A stretch of 64,000 nucleotides of DNA from an uncultured SAR116 cluster alpha proteobacterium (GCA_902632595.1 CACPDC010000010.1:1-64000); one strand, 5' to 3'. Positions 27,705 through 37,755 are shown, counted from the stretch's first letter. Notes: generated by a model from the letters alone, not told the origin. Translations and numbers: made by a program.

Positions 27705-28817
27705 ATGTCTGCTCATTTTAAAATTAAACATTCGAAATCTCTATGCGTTGTTGAAAACGAACAGTTCTGGGTAAAACCAGTTCCTCTTGACAAGATTGGA
27801 ATGTTAAATCCAAAAAACCCAAAATTATTTAAGATAGCTGGCGGAAAGGTAGGCTTCTTCGACATTGACGTATGCTCCTTTGATTTTAAATCAAATAGCC
27901 TAAACCTTTGGCGTGGTAGTGTTATAAATTGGTTAAAAAAAACCAAAATAAGACAAATCGCTGAAGAAAAACTTCACAATATTATTGAACACAGACCAAA
28001 ATTTGCGGGACTAAATATGCGTGATACTCATTTAATGGGTATAGTTAATGTAACTCCAGACAGTTTTTCAGATGGAGGTCAGTTCCTGAATGCTGAAATG
28101 GCTGTGCAACATGCTAGTAAGTTAACAAAAGAGGGAGCTACGATCATAGATGTTGGAGGTGAGTCTACAAGACCAGGGTCAAAAAAAATTTCGTTAAAGG
28201 AAGAATCGCAAAGGGTGATGCCTGTCATAAAAGAATTATCAAAAAATAATACATTGATTTCTGTCGATACTCGTAATCCAGAAATCATGCATAAAGCGCT
28301 TTTTAAAGGTGCACAAATAATTAATGATATATCTGGTTTTAGAAATAGACGTTCTGTTCAGGTTGTTGCTCACGCATTTAAAAAGGGTTTGTCTCCACAT
28401 GTTGTTATAATGCATATGCAAGGTGAGCCAGACACAATGCAAGTTTCCCCTAGTTATAATTTTACCCCTATTGATGTTTATATTTATTTAGAAGAGCAAA
28501 TAAATTTGCTCATTTCGGCTGGGCTTCCCAAATCATCTATCGTGGTTGATGTGGGGTTTGGTTTTGGTAAGTCGGTATCAGATAATTTAAGTCTTATTGA
28601 TTGGATGCCTCTATTCCATGGATTGGGAGTTCCAATTTTAGTTGGAGTCTCAAGGAAATCTACAATCGGAAAAATCGACAATGATGCTTCAGTTGACATG
28701 AGACTAGGCGGTTCGTTAGCTCTCACATTAAGGTCTATTAATGCCGGTGTTCAAATCATTCGCTCACACGATATACAAGAGACCATGCAGGCGATAAAAC
28801 TTTGGCATGCAAGCTAA
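27705..28817 (+). CDS. folP: Dihydropteroate synthase with N-terminal extension
   Basis: Joins p-aminobenzoate to the pterin in folate synthesis. The 370 residues hold a full DHPS barrel from about residue 105 (LMGIVNVTPDSFSDGG), the GGESTRPG loop, and the C-terminal GVSRKSTIG and IIRSHD motifs. The first 100 residues are an extra domain that I do not recognise; such extensions occur in some Alphaproteobacteria. The ATG at 27705 has GGAG only two bases upstream, close but usable. It lies between ftsH and glmM, as in E. coli. Confidence 0.93.
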   Translation: MSAHFKIKHSKSLCVVENEQFWVKPVPLDKIGMLNPKNPKLFKIAGGKVGFFDIDVCSFDFKSNSLNLWRGSVINWLKKTKIRQIAEEKLHNIIEHRPKFAGLNMRDTHLMGIVNVTPDSFSDGGQFLNAEMAVQHASKLTKEGATIIDVGGESTRPGSKKISLKEESQRVMPVIKELSKNNTLISVDTRNPEIMHKALFKGAQIINDISGFRNRRSVQVVAHAFKKGLSPHVVIMHMQGEPDTMQVSPSYNFTPIDVYIYLEEQINLLISAGLPKSSIVVDVGFGFGKSVSDNLSLIDWMPLFHGLGVPILVGVSRKSTIGKIDNDASVDMRLGGSLALTLRSINAGVQIIRSHDIQETMQAIKLWHAS

Positions 28818-28887
28818 TGTCATAACTTGCACACAAATTTTATGGTGCCTATAATTTCATTAGTTTATTAGCAATTGGTAGAACAAT

Positions 28888-30234
28888 ATGACAGGGATAT
28901 TTGGTACAGACGGAGTGCGCTCCCGAATAAACACGGGTCAAATGAGGGCTGAATTCATAGTAAGGATTGCGCTGGCAGCTGGTGCATACTTTATTTCGAA
29001 GAATGGAGGCTCTCGCAAAACTTCAAAGCCCATCGTTGTTATTGGAAAGGATACAAGATTATCAGGATACATGGTTGAAGCTGCACTTGTATCTGGATTT
29101 ACCTCCATTGGAATGGATTGCAGATTGACGGGACCTATTCCAGCGGCAGGTGTTGCATATCTGACTCATTCTTTAAGAGCTAAATTGGGTGTCATGATTT
29201 CCGCTAGTCATAATCCTCATTATGATAATGGAATAAAACTATTTGGTCCAGATGGATTTAAATTAGATGACGATATTGAGCTAAAAATTTCAAATTTATT
29301 GCAAGGTTCTATTTCTCTTGCAGAACCGGAATCACTTGGAAGAGCTCGACGAATGGTAGATTCGGTTTCCCGTTATGTTGAGTTTGCTAAGTCAAAAATT
29401 TCACCACAACTAAGCCTCAACTCACTTAAAATTGTCTTAGATTGTGCTAATGGTGCAGCCTACAAGACGGCACCAAACACGCTTCGGGAGTTAGGGGCAA
29501 TGGTTATTCCCATCTCGGTTGATCCTGATGGTTTAAATATTAATGAAGAATGTGGAGCAACAGCTCCCGAGAAATTAAAGAAAGCTATGATGACGCATTC
29601 AGCCGATATTGGCATTGCGCTGGATGGAGATGCAGACAGGGTTATATTATGTGATCAAAAAGGGAATCTTCATGATGGGAGTTCTGTGCTTGCAGCTTTA
29701 GCTCTTGATATGCATAATAATGGGTCTCTGGTGGGGCCAGTTGTTGGAACAGTGATGACCAATCTTGGTCTAGAGAGATTTCTTCACAGTCACAATATTA
29801 CATTTAAACGGTCTAATGTTGGTGACAGGTATATACTCGAGACTCTCAAGCGCGAAGGAGGAAACCTAGGAGGTGAGCCTTCTGGTCATATTCTGCTGCC
29901 AGAAATTACACGCTGTGGTGATGGATTAATAGCAGCCCTGAAAATTCTAGAACTCATGGTGAGAAGTCAAAAATCAGCTAGCGAGATATTGAAGCTATTC
30001 ACACCAATACCGCAGAAGCTAGTAAATCTCTCAAATGCAGATAAGACAATGCTTGAGAGTATTAAGGTGAAAACACAAATAGAAAAGATAGAAAAACAAC
30101 TTATTAATAAAGGTAGACTCCTAATAAGACCCTCTGGCACTGAGCCCGTTATTCGGATTATGGTAGAGGCGGAAGAACCAAAAATTGTAGATGAAACGAT
30201 TAATAAAATTTTTCAGATTTTAAGTCACAATTGA
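28888..30234 (+). CDS. glmM: Phosphoglucosamine mutase
   Basis: Converts glucosamine-6-phosphate to the 1-phosphate for UDP-GlcNAc, feeding peptidoglycan and LPS. The 448 residues have the phosphoserine loop ISASHNPHYDNGIKLFG (about 109-125), the metal loop LDGDADR (about 248-254), the sugar loop GGEPSGH and the phosphate loop RPSGTEP near the C-terminus. The ATG at 28888 opens MTGIFGTDGVR, the standard start. It supplies the mur genes at the end of the window. Confidence 0.97.
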   Translation: MTGIFGTDGVRSRINTGQMRAEFIVRIALAAGAYFISKNGGSRKTSKPIVVIGKDTRLSGYMVEAALVSGFTSIGMDCRLTGPIPAAGVAYLTHSLRAKLGVMISASHNPHYDNGIKLFGPDGFKLDDDIELKISNLLQGSISLAEPESLGRARRMVDSVSRYVEFAKSKISPQLSLNSLKIVLDCANGAAYKTAPNTLRELGAMVIPISVDPDGLNINEECGATAPEKLKKAMMTHSADIGIALDGDADRVILCDQKGNLHDGSSVLAALALDMHNNGSLVGPVVGTVMTNLGLERFLHSHNITFKRSNVGDRYILETLKREGGNLGGEPSGHILLPEITRCGDGLIAALKILELMVRSQKSASEILKLFTPIPQKLVNLSNADKTMLESIKVKTQIEKIEKQLINKGRLLIRPSGTEPVIRIMVEAEEPKIVDETINKIFQILSHN

Positions 30235-30308
30235 TTGTTTAAATATCAAGAAATTAAATTTTATCGACAGGTAATATAAGAAAGGAATTATATTGTGAAA
30301 TTTCATTC

Positions 30309-30336
30309 TTGACTTTTGATGTTAAGCACTTATTTT
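30309..30336 (+). promoter_or_regulatory. Candidate promoter of serC
   Basis: TTGACT (30309-30314) is followed after 16 bases by TATTTT (30331-30336). The predicted start, about 30343, would place the hairpin region at the very 5' end of the serC transcript. Confidence 0.4.
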
Positions 30337-30342
30337 TTTCAT

Positions 30343-30391
30343 GGGCCGTCATTCCCCAATGGGTGACAACATCGCTAAAGTGAGGTTCGTT
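30343..30391 (+). promoter_or_regulatory. Candidate structured leader RNA of serC
   Basis: Just before serC, GTCATTC (30348-30354) pairs with GGGTGAC (30361-30367) using two G-U pairs, followed by a GC-richer AAAGTGAGGTTCGTT that includes the ribosome site. Alphaproteobacteria have a described serC leader motif in exactly this place, and this looks like a member, but I cannot align it to the published model. Confidence 0.45.
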
Positions 30392-31570
30392 ATGCCACCA
30401 GCACGAAAGCCGTCTAGTATACTTTTCTCTTCGGGACCCACAAAAAAGTTCCCTGGCTGGCAACTTTCCCATTTATCTAACACACCTCACGGCAGGTCGC
30501 ACCGCGCCCAAATACCAAAAACAAAATTGTCATATGCCATCGACCAGATGAGTTCATTACTTAGATTACCTGCCGGGTACCGTTTAGGTATCGTTCCGGG
30601 TTCAGATACTGGTGCTATTGAAATGGCGATGTGGTCTGTAATAGGTGAAAGACCATTAGATATATTAGCGTGGGAATCCTTTGGGAATACATGGGTAACG
30701 GACGTTTCAAAGCAGTTAAAAATTCAAGATATTACAATACACTCAGCTGATTGGGGGGAGTTGCCAGATCTTTCAAAAGTCCATTTTGACCATGATGTTG
30801 TATTCTGCTGGAATGGAACGACTTCGGGTGTCTGTGTTCCTAATGCAGACTGGATACCGTTAGATCGAAAAGGACTAACGATTGTTGATGCAACGTCAGC
30901 TTGTTTTGCGATGCATCTCGAGTGGGATAAGATCGATATTGCAACTTTCAGTTGGCAAAAATCACTAGGTGGTGAAGCAGCACATGGAGTGTTAATTTTA
31001 TCACCGAGGGCTGTTGAAAGATTAGAAAGTTATACTCCCCCCTGGCCCTTGCCCAAAATTTTTCAGTTGACAAAAAATGGTAAATTAATTGAAGGAATTT
31101 TTAAGGGAGAAACAATAAACACACCATCGCTTTTATGTTTAGAAGATCTGCTAGCAGCTCTTGACTGGGCGGAACGAATTGGTGGCTTGGAAGCCCTTGT
31201 AAAACGTAGTAAGGAAAATCTCAGAGTAGTCTCAGATTGGGTAAAAGAATCTGAATGGGCAGGTTTTCTAGCTGTCAGGCCAGAAACAAGGTCAAATACT
31301 TCGATTTGTCTAAGAATTATAGACCCCTATATAACATTACTTCCAGAAGAAGATAAAAGAGCCTTTGCAAAAGCCGTTACTGACCAACTAGAAATGGAGA
31401 AAGTAGCACTGGACATCGGCGCCTATAGAACAGCACCGCCGGGCTTTCGGATATGGGGTGGACCTACAGTTGAAGCAAAAGACATTAAATGTTTATTGAA
31501 TTGGCTTGATTTCGTGTTTGCAGAACAAAGACAGAAAATAACATCTGAAAAGGACAAGTGTCATGGCTAA
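30392..31570 (+). CDS. serC: Phosphoserine aminotransferase
   Basis: PLP enzyme making phosphoserine from 3-phosphohydroxypyruvate, step two of serine synthesis. From the ATG at 30392 (GAGG at suitable spacing) it has 392 residues; the open frame runs on to 30341 but would swallow the leader hairpin. The PLP-lysine region FSWQKSLGGEAAHG (near 205) and SSGPTKKFPGW start mark the alphaproteobacterial/archaeal-like serC subfamily, which differs from E. coli SerC. Its end overlaps serA by eight bases. Confidence 0.93.
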   Translation: MPPARKPSSILFSSGPTKKFPGWQLSHLSNTPHGRSHRAQIPKTKLSYAIDQMSSLLRLPAGYRLGIVPGSDTGAIEMAMWSVIGERPLDILAWESFGNTWVTDVSKQLKIQDITIHSADWGELPDLSKVHFDHDVVFCWNGTTSGVCVPNADWIPLDRKGLTIVDATSACFAMHLEWDKIDIATFSWQKSLGGEAAHGVLILSPRAVERLESYTPPWPLPKIFQLTKNGKLIEGIFKGETINTPSLLCLEDLLAALDWAERIGGLEALVKRSKENLRVVSDWVKESEWAGFLAVRPETRSNTSICLRIIDPYITLLPEEDKRAFAKAVTDQLEMEKVALDIGAYRTAPPGFRIWGGPTVEAKDIKCLLNWLDFVFAEQRQKITSEKDKCHG

Positions 31571-33146
31571 AGTTTTAATTAGCGACGAGTTATCGAGAGA
31601 GGCCATTAGCATTTTCGAAAATGCTGGCATTGAAGTTGACTTCAAACCTGGTCTTTCAGCTAAAGAATTAAATAAAATCATTTATAAATATCAAGGTTTG
31701 GCCATTCGGTCTGCAACAAAAGTTACATCAGATTTACTATCGGTTGCATCAAACTTGAAAGTTGTGGGAAGGGCAGGCATCGGTGTTGATAATGTTGATG
31801 TGTCCGCTGCTACTGCTTGTGGGGTCTTAGTGATGAATACACCTTTTGGAAATGCTATCACCACAGCGGAACATGCTATCGCAATGATGTTAGCTCTCAC
31901 ACGACAAATTCCGCAAGCGCACTCTTCAACTGTCGCTGGTATGTGGGAAAAGGCAAAGTTTTTAGGAACGGAAATAACAAACAAGAAGCTTGGCGTTATT
32001 GGGTGTGGAAACATTGGTTCTATTGTTGCAAATCGTGCATTAGGGCTAAAAATGAGGGTTGTGGGTTATGATCCTTTCCTTACACATGAACGTGCAAAAG
32101 AAATTGGAATTGAAAAAGTTGACCTTAACGAATTGCTCTCACAGGCTGACTTTATAACGCTTCATGCACCTCTTACAGAATCGACTAGAAACATTATTTC
32201 TGCTGATGCATTGAATAAAACAAAAAAAGGTGTTCGAATCATAAATTGTGCTAGGGGCGGTCTTATAGATGAGCTTGCACTTTTTGCAGCATTGAATTCA
32301 GGTCATGTAGCTGGGGCAGCCTTAGATGTTTTTTCTTCTGAGCCTGCCAAGGATAATATTCTTTTTGAGCACCCAGATGTCATTGCAACTCCTCACTTGG
32401 GAGCTTCGACTGTTGAAGCGCAGGAAAAGGTCGCTTTGCAGATTGCTGAGCAAATGTCTGAATATTTAAAGTATGGGGCTATAACAAATGCATTAAATAT
32501 GGCTTCTGTTACAGCTGAGGAAGCTCCTGTTTTAAAACCCTATATGTCTCTTGGACGTTTGTTGGGTGAGTTTTTAGGACAGGTTGACATGGATGAATTA
32601 GCCTCTGTCCGTATAGAATTTGATGGTAAATCTGCCTATTTGAACGAAATACCTGTCACTGCGTCAATATTAGCTGGTCTGTTTTTACATAAAATGGATA
32701 CAGCTAATTTAGTCAATGCCGCAGCCATCGCTGCAACCAAAGGTATTGAAGTTTCAACTGTTAAGCATGATAGAAGATGCGACTATGAGACAATGATTAG
32801 AGTATCCACGAGCTATAAAGGCGGTGAGAGAAGTATCGTAGGAACCTTAGTGGGCGGAAATAAACCACGAATTATTAAAGTTCAAGGGATTTCAGTAGAA
32901 TCTGATTTTCCATCAGATTTACTTTATGTAAGAAATTATGATCGTCCTGGCTTCATAGGAGCAATGGGAAGCTTGCTTGGTGAGTTGAATATTAATATAG
33001 CAACATTTCATTTAGGAAGAAAAGAGAGAACAGAAGAAGCAATCGCATTAATCGAGATTGATGGTAAATTAGACCAATCTATTCTTGCTAAGGTTCGTGA
33101 GTTGCCTCAAGTAGTAAGAGCAGACTATTTACAGTTTTCGTCTTAG
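31563..33146 (+). CDS. serA: D-3-phosphoglycerate dehydrogenase
   Basis: Oxidises 3-phosphoglycerate to phosphohydroxypyruvate, the first step of serine synthesis. It has 527 residues: the split substrate domain, the NAD domain with GVIGCGNIGSIVANRA (about 143-158), the catalytic Arg/Glu/His motifs (NCARGGLIDE; TPHLGAST), the intervening ASB domain (about 325-450) and a C-terminal ACT domain (about 455-527). This is the long, potentially serine-regulated type. It overlaps serC, so the two are translated together. Confidence 0.96.
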   Translation: MAKVLISDELSREAISIFENAGIEVDFKPGLSAKELNKIIYKYQGLAIRSATKVTSDLLSVASNLKVVGRAGIGVDNVDVSAATACGVLVMNTPFGNAITTAEHAIAMMLALTRQIPQAHSSTVAGMWEKAKFLGTEITNKKLGVIGCGNIGSIVANRALGLKMRVVGYDPFLTHERAKEIGIEKVDLNELLSQADFITLHAPLTESTRNIISADALNKTKKGVRIINCARGGLIDELALFAALNSGHVAGAALDVFSSEPAKDNILFEHPDVIATPHLGASTVEAQEKVALQIAEQMSEYLKYGAITNALNMASVTAEEAPVLKPYMSLGRLLGEFLGQVDMDELASVRIEFDGKSAYLNEIPVTASILAGLFLHKMDTANLVNAAAIAATKGIEVSTVKHDRRCDYETMIRVSTSYKGGERSIVGTLVGGNKPRIIKVQGISVESDFPSDLLYVRNYDRPGFIGAMGSLLGELNINIATFHLGRKERTEEAIALIEIDGKLDQSILAKVRELPQVVRADYLQFSS

Positions 33147-33248
33147 TACACCCTTGCGCTTGTAAAGCTTCTGCGATAGTTTCTCTAGTTGTTTTGCTGT
33201 TTCATCAGGAATTCGCAACCAATTCATTCTAATTTAGGTTTTTAGGAA

Positions 33249-34409
33249 ATGGCACAAAAAGAAGACAATAAAAACAGTCAGGGGTTATTGCCAGCAGGCT
33301 TAGAGGATCTTCTAGATCCGATTGCAAGCCAAAATAGTCAGGCAATATCGACCATGTTGAGCTGTTTTAGTCAATTCGGTTATCAACGTGTAAAACCACC
33401 CCTTGTAGAATTTGAAGCAACACTTCTTGCTAAAGGCCCAGGTGCTGCAACTGCAGCAAAGTCCTTTCGACTCATGGATCCGCTGACACAAGATATGATG
33501 GCACTTCGCTCAGATATGACTGCACAAATTGCAAGAATATCTGGTACTAGGCTTCAGCACGAACCACGGCCGTTGAGACTGGCATATGAGGGTGACGTTA
33601 TGCGAGTGGTACCAGATAGTTTGAATGCAGAACGGCAGCTATATCAGGCAGGGGCGGAATTAATTGGATTTAATGACGCTAATGCTACGACAGAAATTTT
33701 GGTAATGGGAATTAAGGCATTGCAGAGTGTGGGGCTAAGCTCAATCACAGTTGATTTAGGCTTACCTTTATTGGTAAAAAACCTAACACGCAACCTTTCA
33801 TTAAACTCCAGAAATATGGCGGAAAGGGCGATTCTAGATAAAGATATTGACGCTTTACTTAAAATCGATGGCAAGGAAATTAAGATTATTAAAAAAGTTA
33901 TGGAAGCATCTGGTAATAATAGAGATGCTCTCTCTAAATGCATCCCTGAAATGTCAGAAGATGCGAGGAACATGATGGAAGATATGTTGTTTGTTTCACA
34001 ACAGTTGAGAGATGCTTATCCTAATCTTCCTATAACTCTTGACCCACTAGAAGTACGCGGTTTTGATTATCATACTGGCGTGGGATTTTCTCTATTCGCA
34101 GATGGTTTGCGCGGCGAAATAGCAAGAGGTGGAGCATATCTTACAGGTTTTGGAGAGCCAGCTACAGGTTTATCTGTATATATGGAGCGCGTTCTGCGAG
34201 GGTTACCAGAAAAAGTATCGTTAGAACATATATATATGCCATTAGATATTCCGAAAAGAATTATTCTTGACTACATCGATAGAGGAAGAAGTGTTATAGC
34301 CGGCCGTTATAAGTCAGATGACGAGATGGCATTGGTAGAAGCAAAGCAGCTAAAATGTACTTTTATTGTACAAAATACCATCTCTCCACCGATTTTAATT
34401 GAAGAGTAA
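33249..34409 (+). CDS. hisZ: ATP phosphoribosyltransferase regulatory subunit HisZ
   Basis: It has 386 residues, resembling histidyl-tRNA synthetase without the anticodon domain. It starts GLLPAGLEDLLDPIASQNSQ and keeps class II synthetase-like segments (ALRSDMTAQIARI; GFDYHTGVGFSLFA). In organisms with short HisG, HisZ is needed for the first step of histidine synthesis. hisG is not in this window. The ATG at 33249 has TAGGAA right before it. It is followed nine bases later by purA, a common alphaproteobacterial pairing. Confidence 0.93.
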   Translation: MAQKEDNKNSQGLLPAGLEDLLDPIASQNSQAISTMLSCFSQFGYQRVKPPLVEFEATLLAKGPGAATAAKSFRLMDPLTQDMMALRSDMTAQIARISGTRLQHEPRPLRLAYEGDVMRVVPDSLNAERQLYQAGAELIGFNDANATTEILVMGIKALQSVGLSSITVDLGLPLLVKNLTRNLSLNSRNMAERAILDKDIDALLKIDGKEIKIIKKVMEASGNNRDALSKCIPEMSEDARNMMEDMLFVSQQLRDAYPNLPITLDPLEVRGFDYHTGVGFSLFADGLRGEIARGGAYLTGFGEPATGLSVYMERVLRGLPEKVSLEHIYMPLDIPKRIILDYIDRGRSVIAGRYKSDDEMALVEAKQLKCTFIVQNTISPPILIEE

Positions 34410-34418
34410 GGTGTTGTT

Positions 34419-35714
34419 ATGGCAAATGTGGCAGTGATTGGAGCTCAGTGGGGAGACGAAGGAAAGGGTAAAATAGTAGACTGGCTGGCAGAGCGAGCAG
34501 ATGTCATTGTTCGATACCAAGGTGGCCATAACGCTGGCCATACACTTGTAATTGACGGAAAAAAATATAAACTCTCCATTCTACCCTCGGGTACAGTTAG
34601 ACCAGGTAAATTATCCATTATAGGAAATGGTACAGTAGTAGATCCTTTTAATTTATTGTCTGAGATACAGCATCTGCAAAAACAAGGGATTGAGATTTCA
34701 TCAAAAAATCTTTTATTATCAGAAACAGCTACGTTGATTCTTCCAATACATGCTGAAGTTGATAAAGCAAGGGAATTACTTAGCGGCTCAAACAAGATTG
34801 GAACAACCGGCCGAGGAATCGGTCCGGCATATGAAGATAAAATTGCAAGGCGAGCCATTAGAATAATAGATTTGACGGATAAAGATATCTTGGAGAAGAA
34901 ATTAGAGCATATTGTTAACTGGCACAATATATTTCTAAAGGAACTGGGTCAGGAGGTAAAATCTTCTCAGATAATTTTAAAGCAATTGACCGATATTATT
35001 CCAGATATATTGTCTTTCACTGGCAAAAGTTGGAGAGTATTGGCAGATGTTCACACAAGCGGTAAAAGAATTTTATTTGAAGGAGCACAAGGAGTTATGC
35101 TGGATATCGATCATGGTACGTATCCCTTTGTTACTTCCTCAAATACGGTAGCTGCACAAGCTGCTTCAGGAAGCGGTGTGGGCCCCTCTAATATTCAATT
35201 CATACTAGGAATAACTAAAGCATATACAACTAGGGTTGGAGAGGGACCATTCCCCACAGAAGATTCTGGAAAAGACGGACAAAAGATGGGAGAAAAGGGC
35301 CATGAATTTGGCACTGTTACAGGCCGAAAGCGTAGATGTGGATGGTTTGACGCGGTAATGGTTCGTCAAGCAGGTCTTGTATCGGGGATTTCTGGTATGG
35401 CACTTACTAAGTTAGACGTCCTAGACGGATTTGAAGTTATAAAAATCTGCGTTGGATATGAAGTAGAAGGTAAACAAATTGATTATTTTCCATCAGATAC
35501 AAAATCGCAAACGGCGTGTATACCAATCTATGAACAAATGCAAGGTTGGGATCAGCCAACCTTCGGAGCAAGGAGTTGGGCTGAACTCCCGGCTAACGCC
35601 ATAAAATTTATCAGACGCTTAGAAGAGCTAACACAAATTCCCGTTTCACTCCTTTCAACCAGCCCGGAGCGCGAGGATACCATTCTTGTAAAAGATCCAT
35701 TCGTAGGAAGCTAA
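34419..35714 (+). CDS. purA: Adenylosuccinate synthetase
   Basis: Joins IMP and aspartate with GTP on the way to AMP. The 431 residues include the GTP-binding [14 protein letters not shown] (about 7-20), the GGHNAGHT loop (about 39-46), [15 protein letters not shown] and the C-terminal GTP base-contact region (SPERED). The ATG at 34419 follows AAGGTG. It converges on rpoH with a gap of only 13 bases and no visible terminator. Confidence 0.97.
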   Translation: MANVAVIGAQWGDEGKGKIVDWLAERADVIVRYQGGHNAGHTLVIDGKKYKLSILPSGTVRPGKLSIIGNGTVVDPFNLLSEIQHLQKQGIEISSKNLLLSETATLILPIHAEVDKARELLSGSNKIGTTGRGIGPAYEDKIARRAIRIIDLTDKDILEKKLEHIVNWHNIFLKELGQEVKSSQIILKQLTDIIPDILSFTGKSWRVLADVHTSGKRILFEGAQGVMLDIDHGTYPFVTSSNTVAAQAASGSGVGPSNIQFILGITKAYTTRVGEGPFPTEDSGKDGQKMGEKGHEFGTVTGRKRRCGWFDAVMVRQAGLVSGISGMALTKLDVLDGFEVIKICVGYEVEGKQIDYFPSDTKSQTACIPIYEQMQGWDQPTFGARSWAELPANAIKFIRRLEELTQIPVSLLSTSPEREDTILVKDPFVGS

Positions 35715-35727
35715 CTTTTTTCAAATA

Positions 35728-36618
35728 TTAAGGTAGTAAATTGAGTTCAGCTGATTTTTTTTTGACGGCTTCAGTTAACTTTTCAAATGCCCTAACTTCG
35801 ATTTGCCTTATACGCTCACGACTTACTTGGAATTCCTCAGAGAGTTCTTCGAGGGTAAGTGGAGGTTCTGTTAATCTGCGTGCTTTGATAATACGTTGTT
35901 CTCTAGAATTGAGGCTTTCAATGGCATTTTTCATAACAGAATACTGAGCCTCAAACTCTTCTCTTTCAGCGAACGAGGTTTCTTGGTTTTCTCTGTTATC
36001 TTCAATCCAATCTTGCCATTCACCGCCACCATCAATATCACTTGCCATTGGTGTATTTAAAGATTTATCGCCACCTGACATCCGCTGATTCATTGAAATA
36101 ACCTCAGGTTCGGACACGTTCAAGGTGTCGGCTATATATGTCACCTGATCTGGTTTTAGATCACCGCCGTCTATTGCATTTATTTTTCCTTTAAGCCGCC
36201 TTAAATTAAAAAATAGCTTTTTTTGCGCAGCAGTCGTTCCTATTTTGACAAGAGACCAACTTCTAAGAATATATTCTTGAATCGAAGCTTTTATCCACCA
36301 CATTGCGTAAGTTGCCAAACGAAAGCCTTTTTCAGGGTCAAATTTTTTGACGGCGTGCATCATGCCGATATTACCTTCCGATATCAAATCTGATAAAGGA
36401 AGCCCGTAGCCTCGATAACCCATAGCAATTTTCGCTACTAAACGTAAATGACTAGTTACTAGTTTATGAGCGGCTTCCACATCTTCATGCTCTGACCATG
36501 CTTTAGCGAGCATATATTCTTCGTCTTTTTCCAAAATTGGAAAAGAACGGATTTTGGCTAGATACTTGGAAAGATTACCGTCCGGCGTTAGTGCAGGGAT
36601 GAGAGCATTTTTGGACAT
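35728..36618 (-). CDS. rpoH: Heat-shock sigma factor RpoH (sigma-32)
   Basis: It has 296 residues: region 2 with the core-binding DLISEGNIGMMHAVKKFDPEKGFRLATYAMWWIKASI and the RpoH box QKKLFFNLR (about 138-146), and region 4 with the helix-turn-helix SEEFQVSRERIRQIEVRAFEKL at the C-terminus. It directs polymerase to heat-shock promoters; hsp20 and ftsH are likely clients in this window. The ATG at 36618 follows GGGAAT. The 74-base AT-rich leader could allow thermosensor folding, but no clear structure is visible. Confidence 0.96.
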   Translation of the reverse strand: MSKNALIPALTPDGNLSKYLAKIRSFPILEKDEEYMLAKAWSEHEDVEAAHKLVTSHLRLVAKIAMGYRGYGLPLSDLISEGNIGMMHAVKKFDPEKGFRLATYAMWWIKASIQEYILRSWSLVKIGTTAAQKKLFFNLRRLKGKINAIDGGDLKPDQVTYIADTLNVSEPEVISMNQRMSGGDKSLNTPMASDIDGGGEWQDWIEDNRENQETSFAEREEFEAQYSVMKNAIESLNSREQRIIKARRLTEPPLTLEELSEEFQVSRERIRQIEVRAFEKLTEAVKKKSAELNLLP

Positions 36619-36692
36619 TATATTCCCATAAAAATTTAATAACTAGATATTATTAATATATAAGCATTAGTCATATAAATTTAAAGATATTA

Positions 36693-37700
36693 TCAAAAAT
36701 TATTTTGACCTCGTTCCCAAACAGCTTTTTCCAAGCTAGCCTCAAGTTTAAGTAAATCAACTGGTAGTGGCACCTTAAAATCTAGATATTTTTTGCTTAC
36801 AGGATGTACAAATCCCAGTTCTGATGCATGAAGCGCTTGGCGAGAAAATGACCTAATTATCATAAGTGCTTCCTTACTCAACTTATCTGGCATTTGAGCA
36901 ATTCGCTGGGCCCTACCATACATTGAGTCGCCAATTATTGAGTGACCAATAGAAGTTAAATGGACTCTTATTTGATGAGTTCTCCCTGTTTCAAGTGAGC
37001 AAGCAATTCGGCATCCGAAAGGAGGAAATGTTCTTACAACTTTATAATGTGTGATAGCGGAGCGCCCATTTTCACGAACAGTTTGTTTCTTTCTATCTAT
37101 CGGATGTCTGCCTATTGGGGCATCTATAGTCGCGCTTATTTCAGATGGGGTGCCCCAGCAAAAAGCCTCATATTTACGATTTATCTGGTGAATTGCAAAT
37201 AGGTTACTTAGTCCATAATGCGCCTCTTGAGATTTAGCAGCGACCATTACTCCAGAAGTATCTTTGTCTAATCTATGCACAATGCCTGGTCTAGCAACCC
37301 CTCCAATTCCAGTTAATTCTGGTCCACAATGGTACAATAGGGCATTAACTAGTGTTCCATCTTTCGTTCCTGGTGCTGGATGGACAACAAGTCCTGGAGG
37401 CTTGTTTACCACAATTAAATCTGTGTCTTCATATATTATGTCAAGATCTATCTTTTGAGGCTCTGGTATATCATCAACAATAGTAGGTATGATTAATTGA
37501 TAAGAGCAGCAAATTTTGACGCTTGAGGAAGGGTCATTCACTATTTTTCCATCACAAGATAAATTTCCGTTCTTAATTAATGTTTTCACTTGGGAGCGCG
37601 AAATACTTGGCTGAGTAAGCTGCTCCGCTATGTATTTATCTATTCGCCATTCTGTGTAGTCAGATGAGCATATGAAAGTAATGTAATCGGGCTTTGACAT
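36693..37700 (-). CDS. rluD: Ribosomal large-subunit pseudouridine synthase, RluD type
   Basis: Makes pseudouridines in helix 69 of 23S rRNA in relatives. From the ATG at 37700 it has 335 residues: an S4 RNA-binding domain (about 12-75, RIDKYIAEQL) and the RluA catalytic domain with HRLDKDTSG (catalytic Asp about 142) and GRTHQIRVH. The open frame reaches 37907, but that stretch overlaps a divergent gene on the other strand and has no family likeness. Its ribosome site is weak. Confidence 0.92.
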   Translation of the reverse strand: MSKPDYITFICSSDYTEWRIDKYIAEQLTQPSISRSQVKTLIKNGNLSCDGKIVNDPSSSVKICCSYQLIIPTIVDDIPEPQKIDLDIIYEDTDLIVVNKPPGLVVHPAPGTKDGTLVNALLYHCGPELTGIGGVARPGIVHRLDKDTSGVMVAAKSQEAHYGLSNLFAIHQINRKYEAFCWGTPSEISATIDAPIGRHPIDRKKQTVRENGRSAITHYKVVRTFPPFGCRIACSLETGRTHQIRVHLTSIGHSIIGDSMYGRAQRIAQMPDKLSKEALMIIRSFSRQALHASELGFVHPVSKKYLDFKVPLPVDLLKLEASLEKAVWERGQNNF

Positions 37701-37755
37701 TATCTTAAGTAATACAATACAAAATAAAAAAATAATACATAATAAGGGAAAAGTC

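Noticed and set aside
36619-36692. RNA thermometer before rpoH
   Set aside because: The leader is AT-rich with only short, weak pairings, and none clearly covers the ribosome site; not enough to call.
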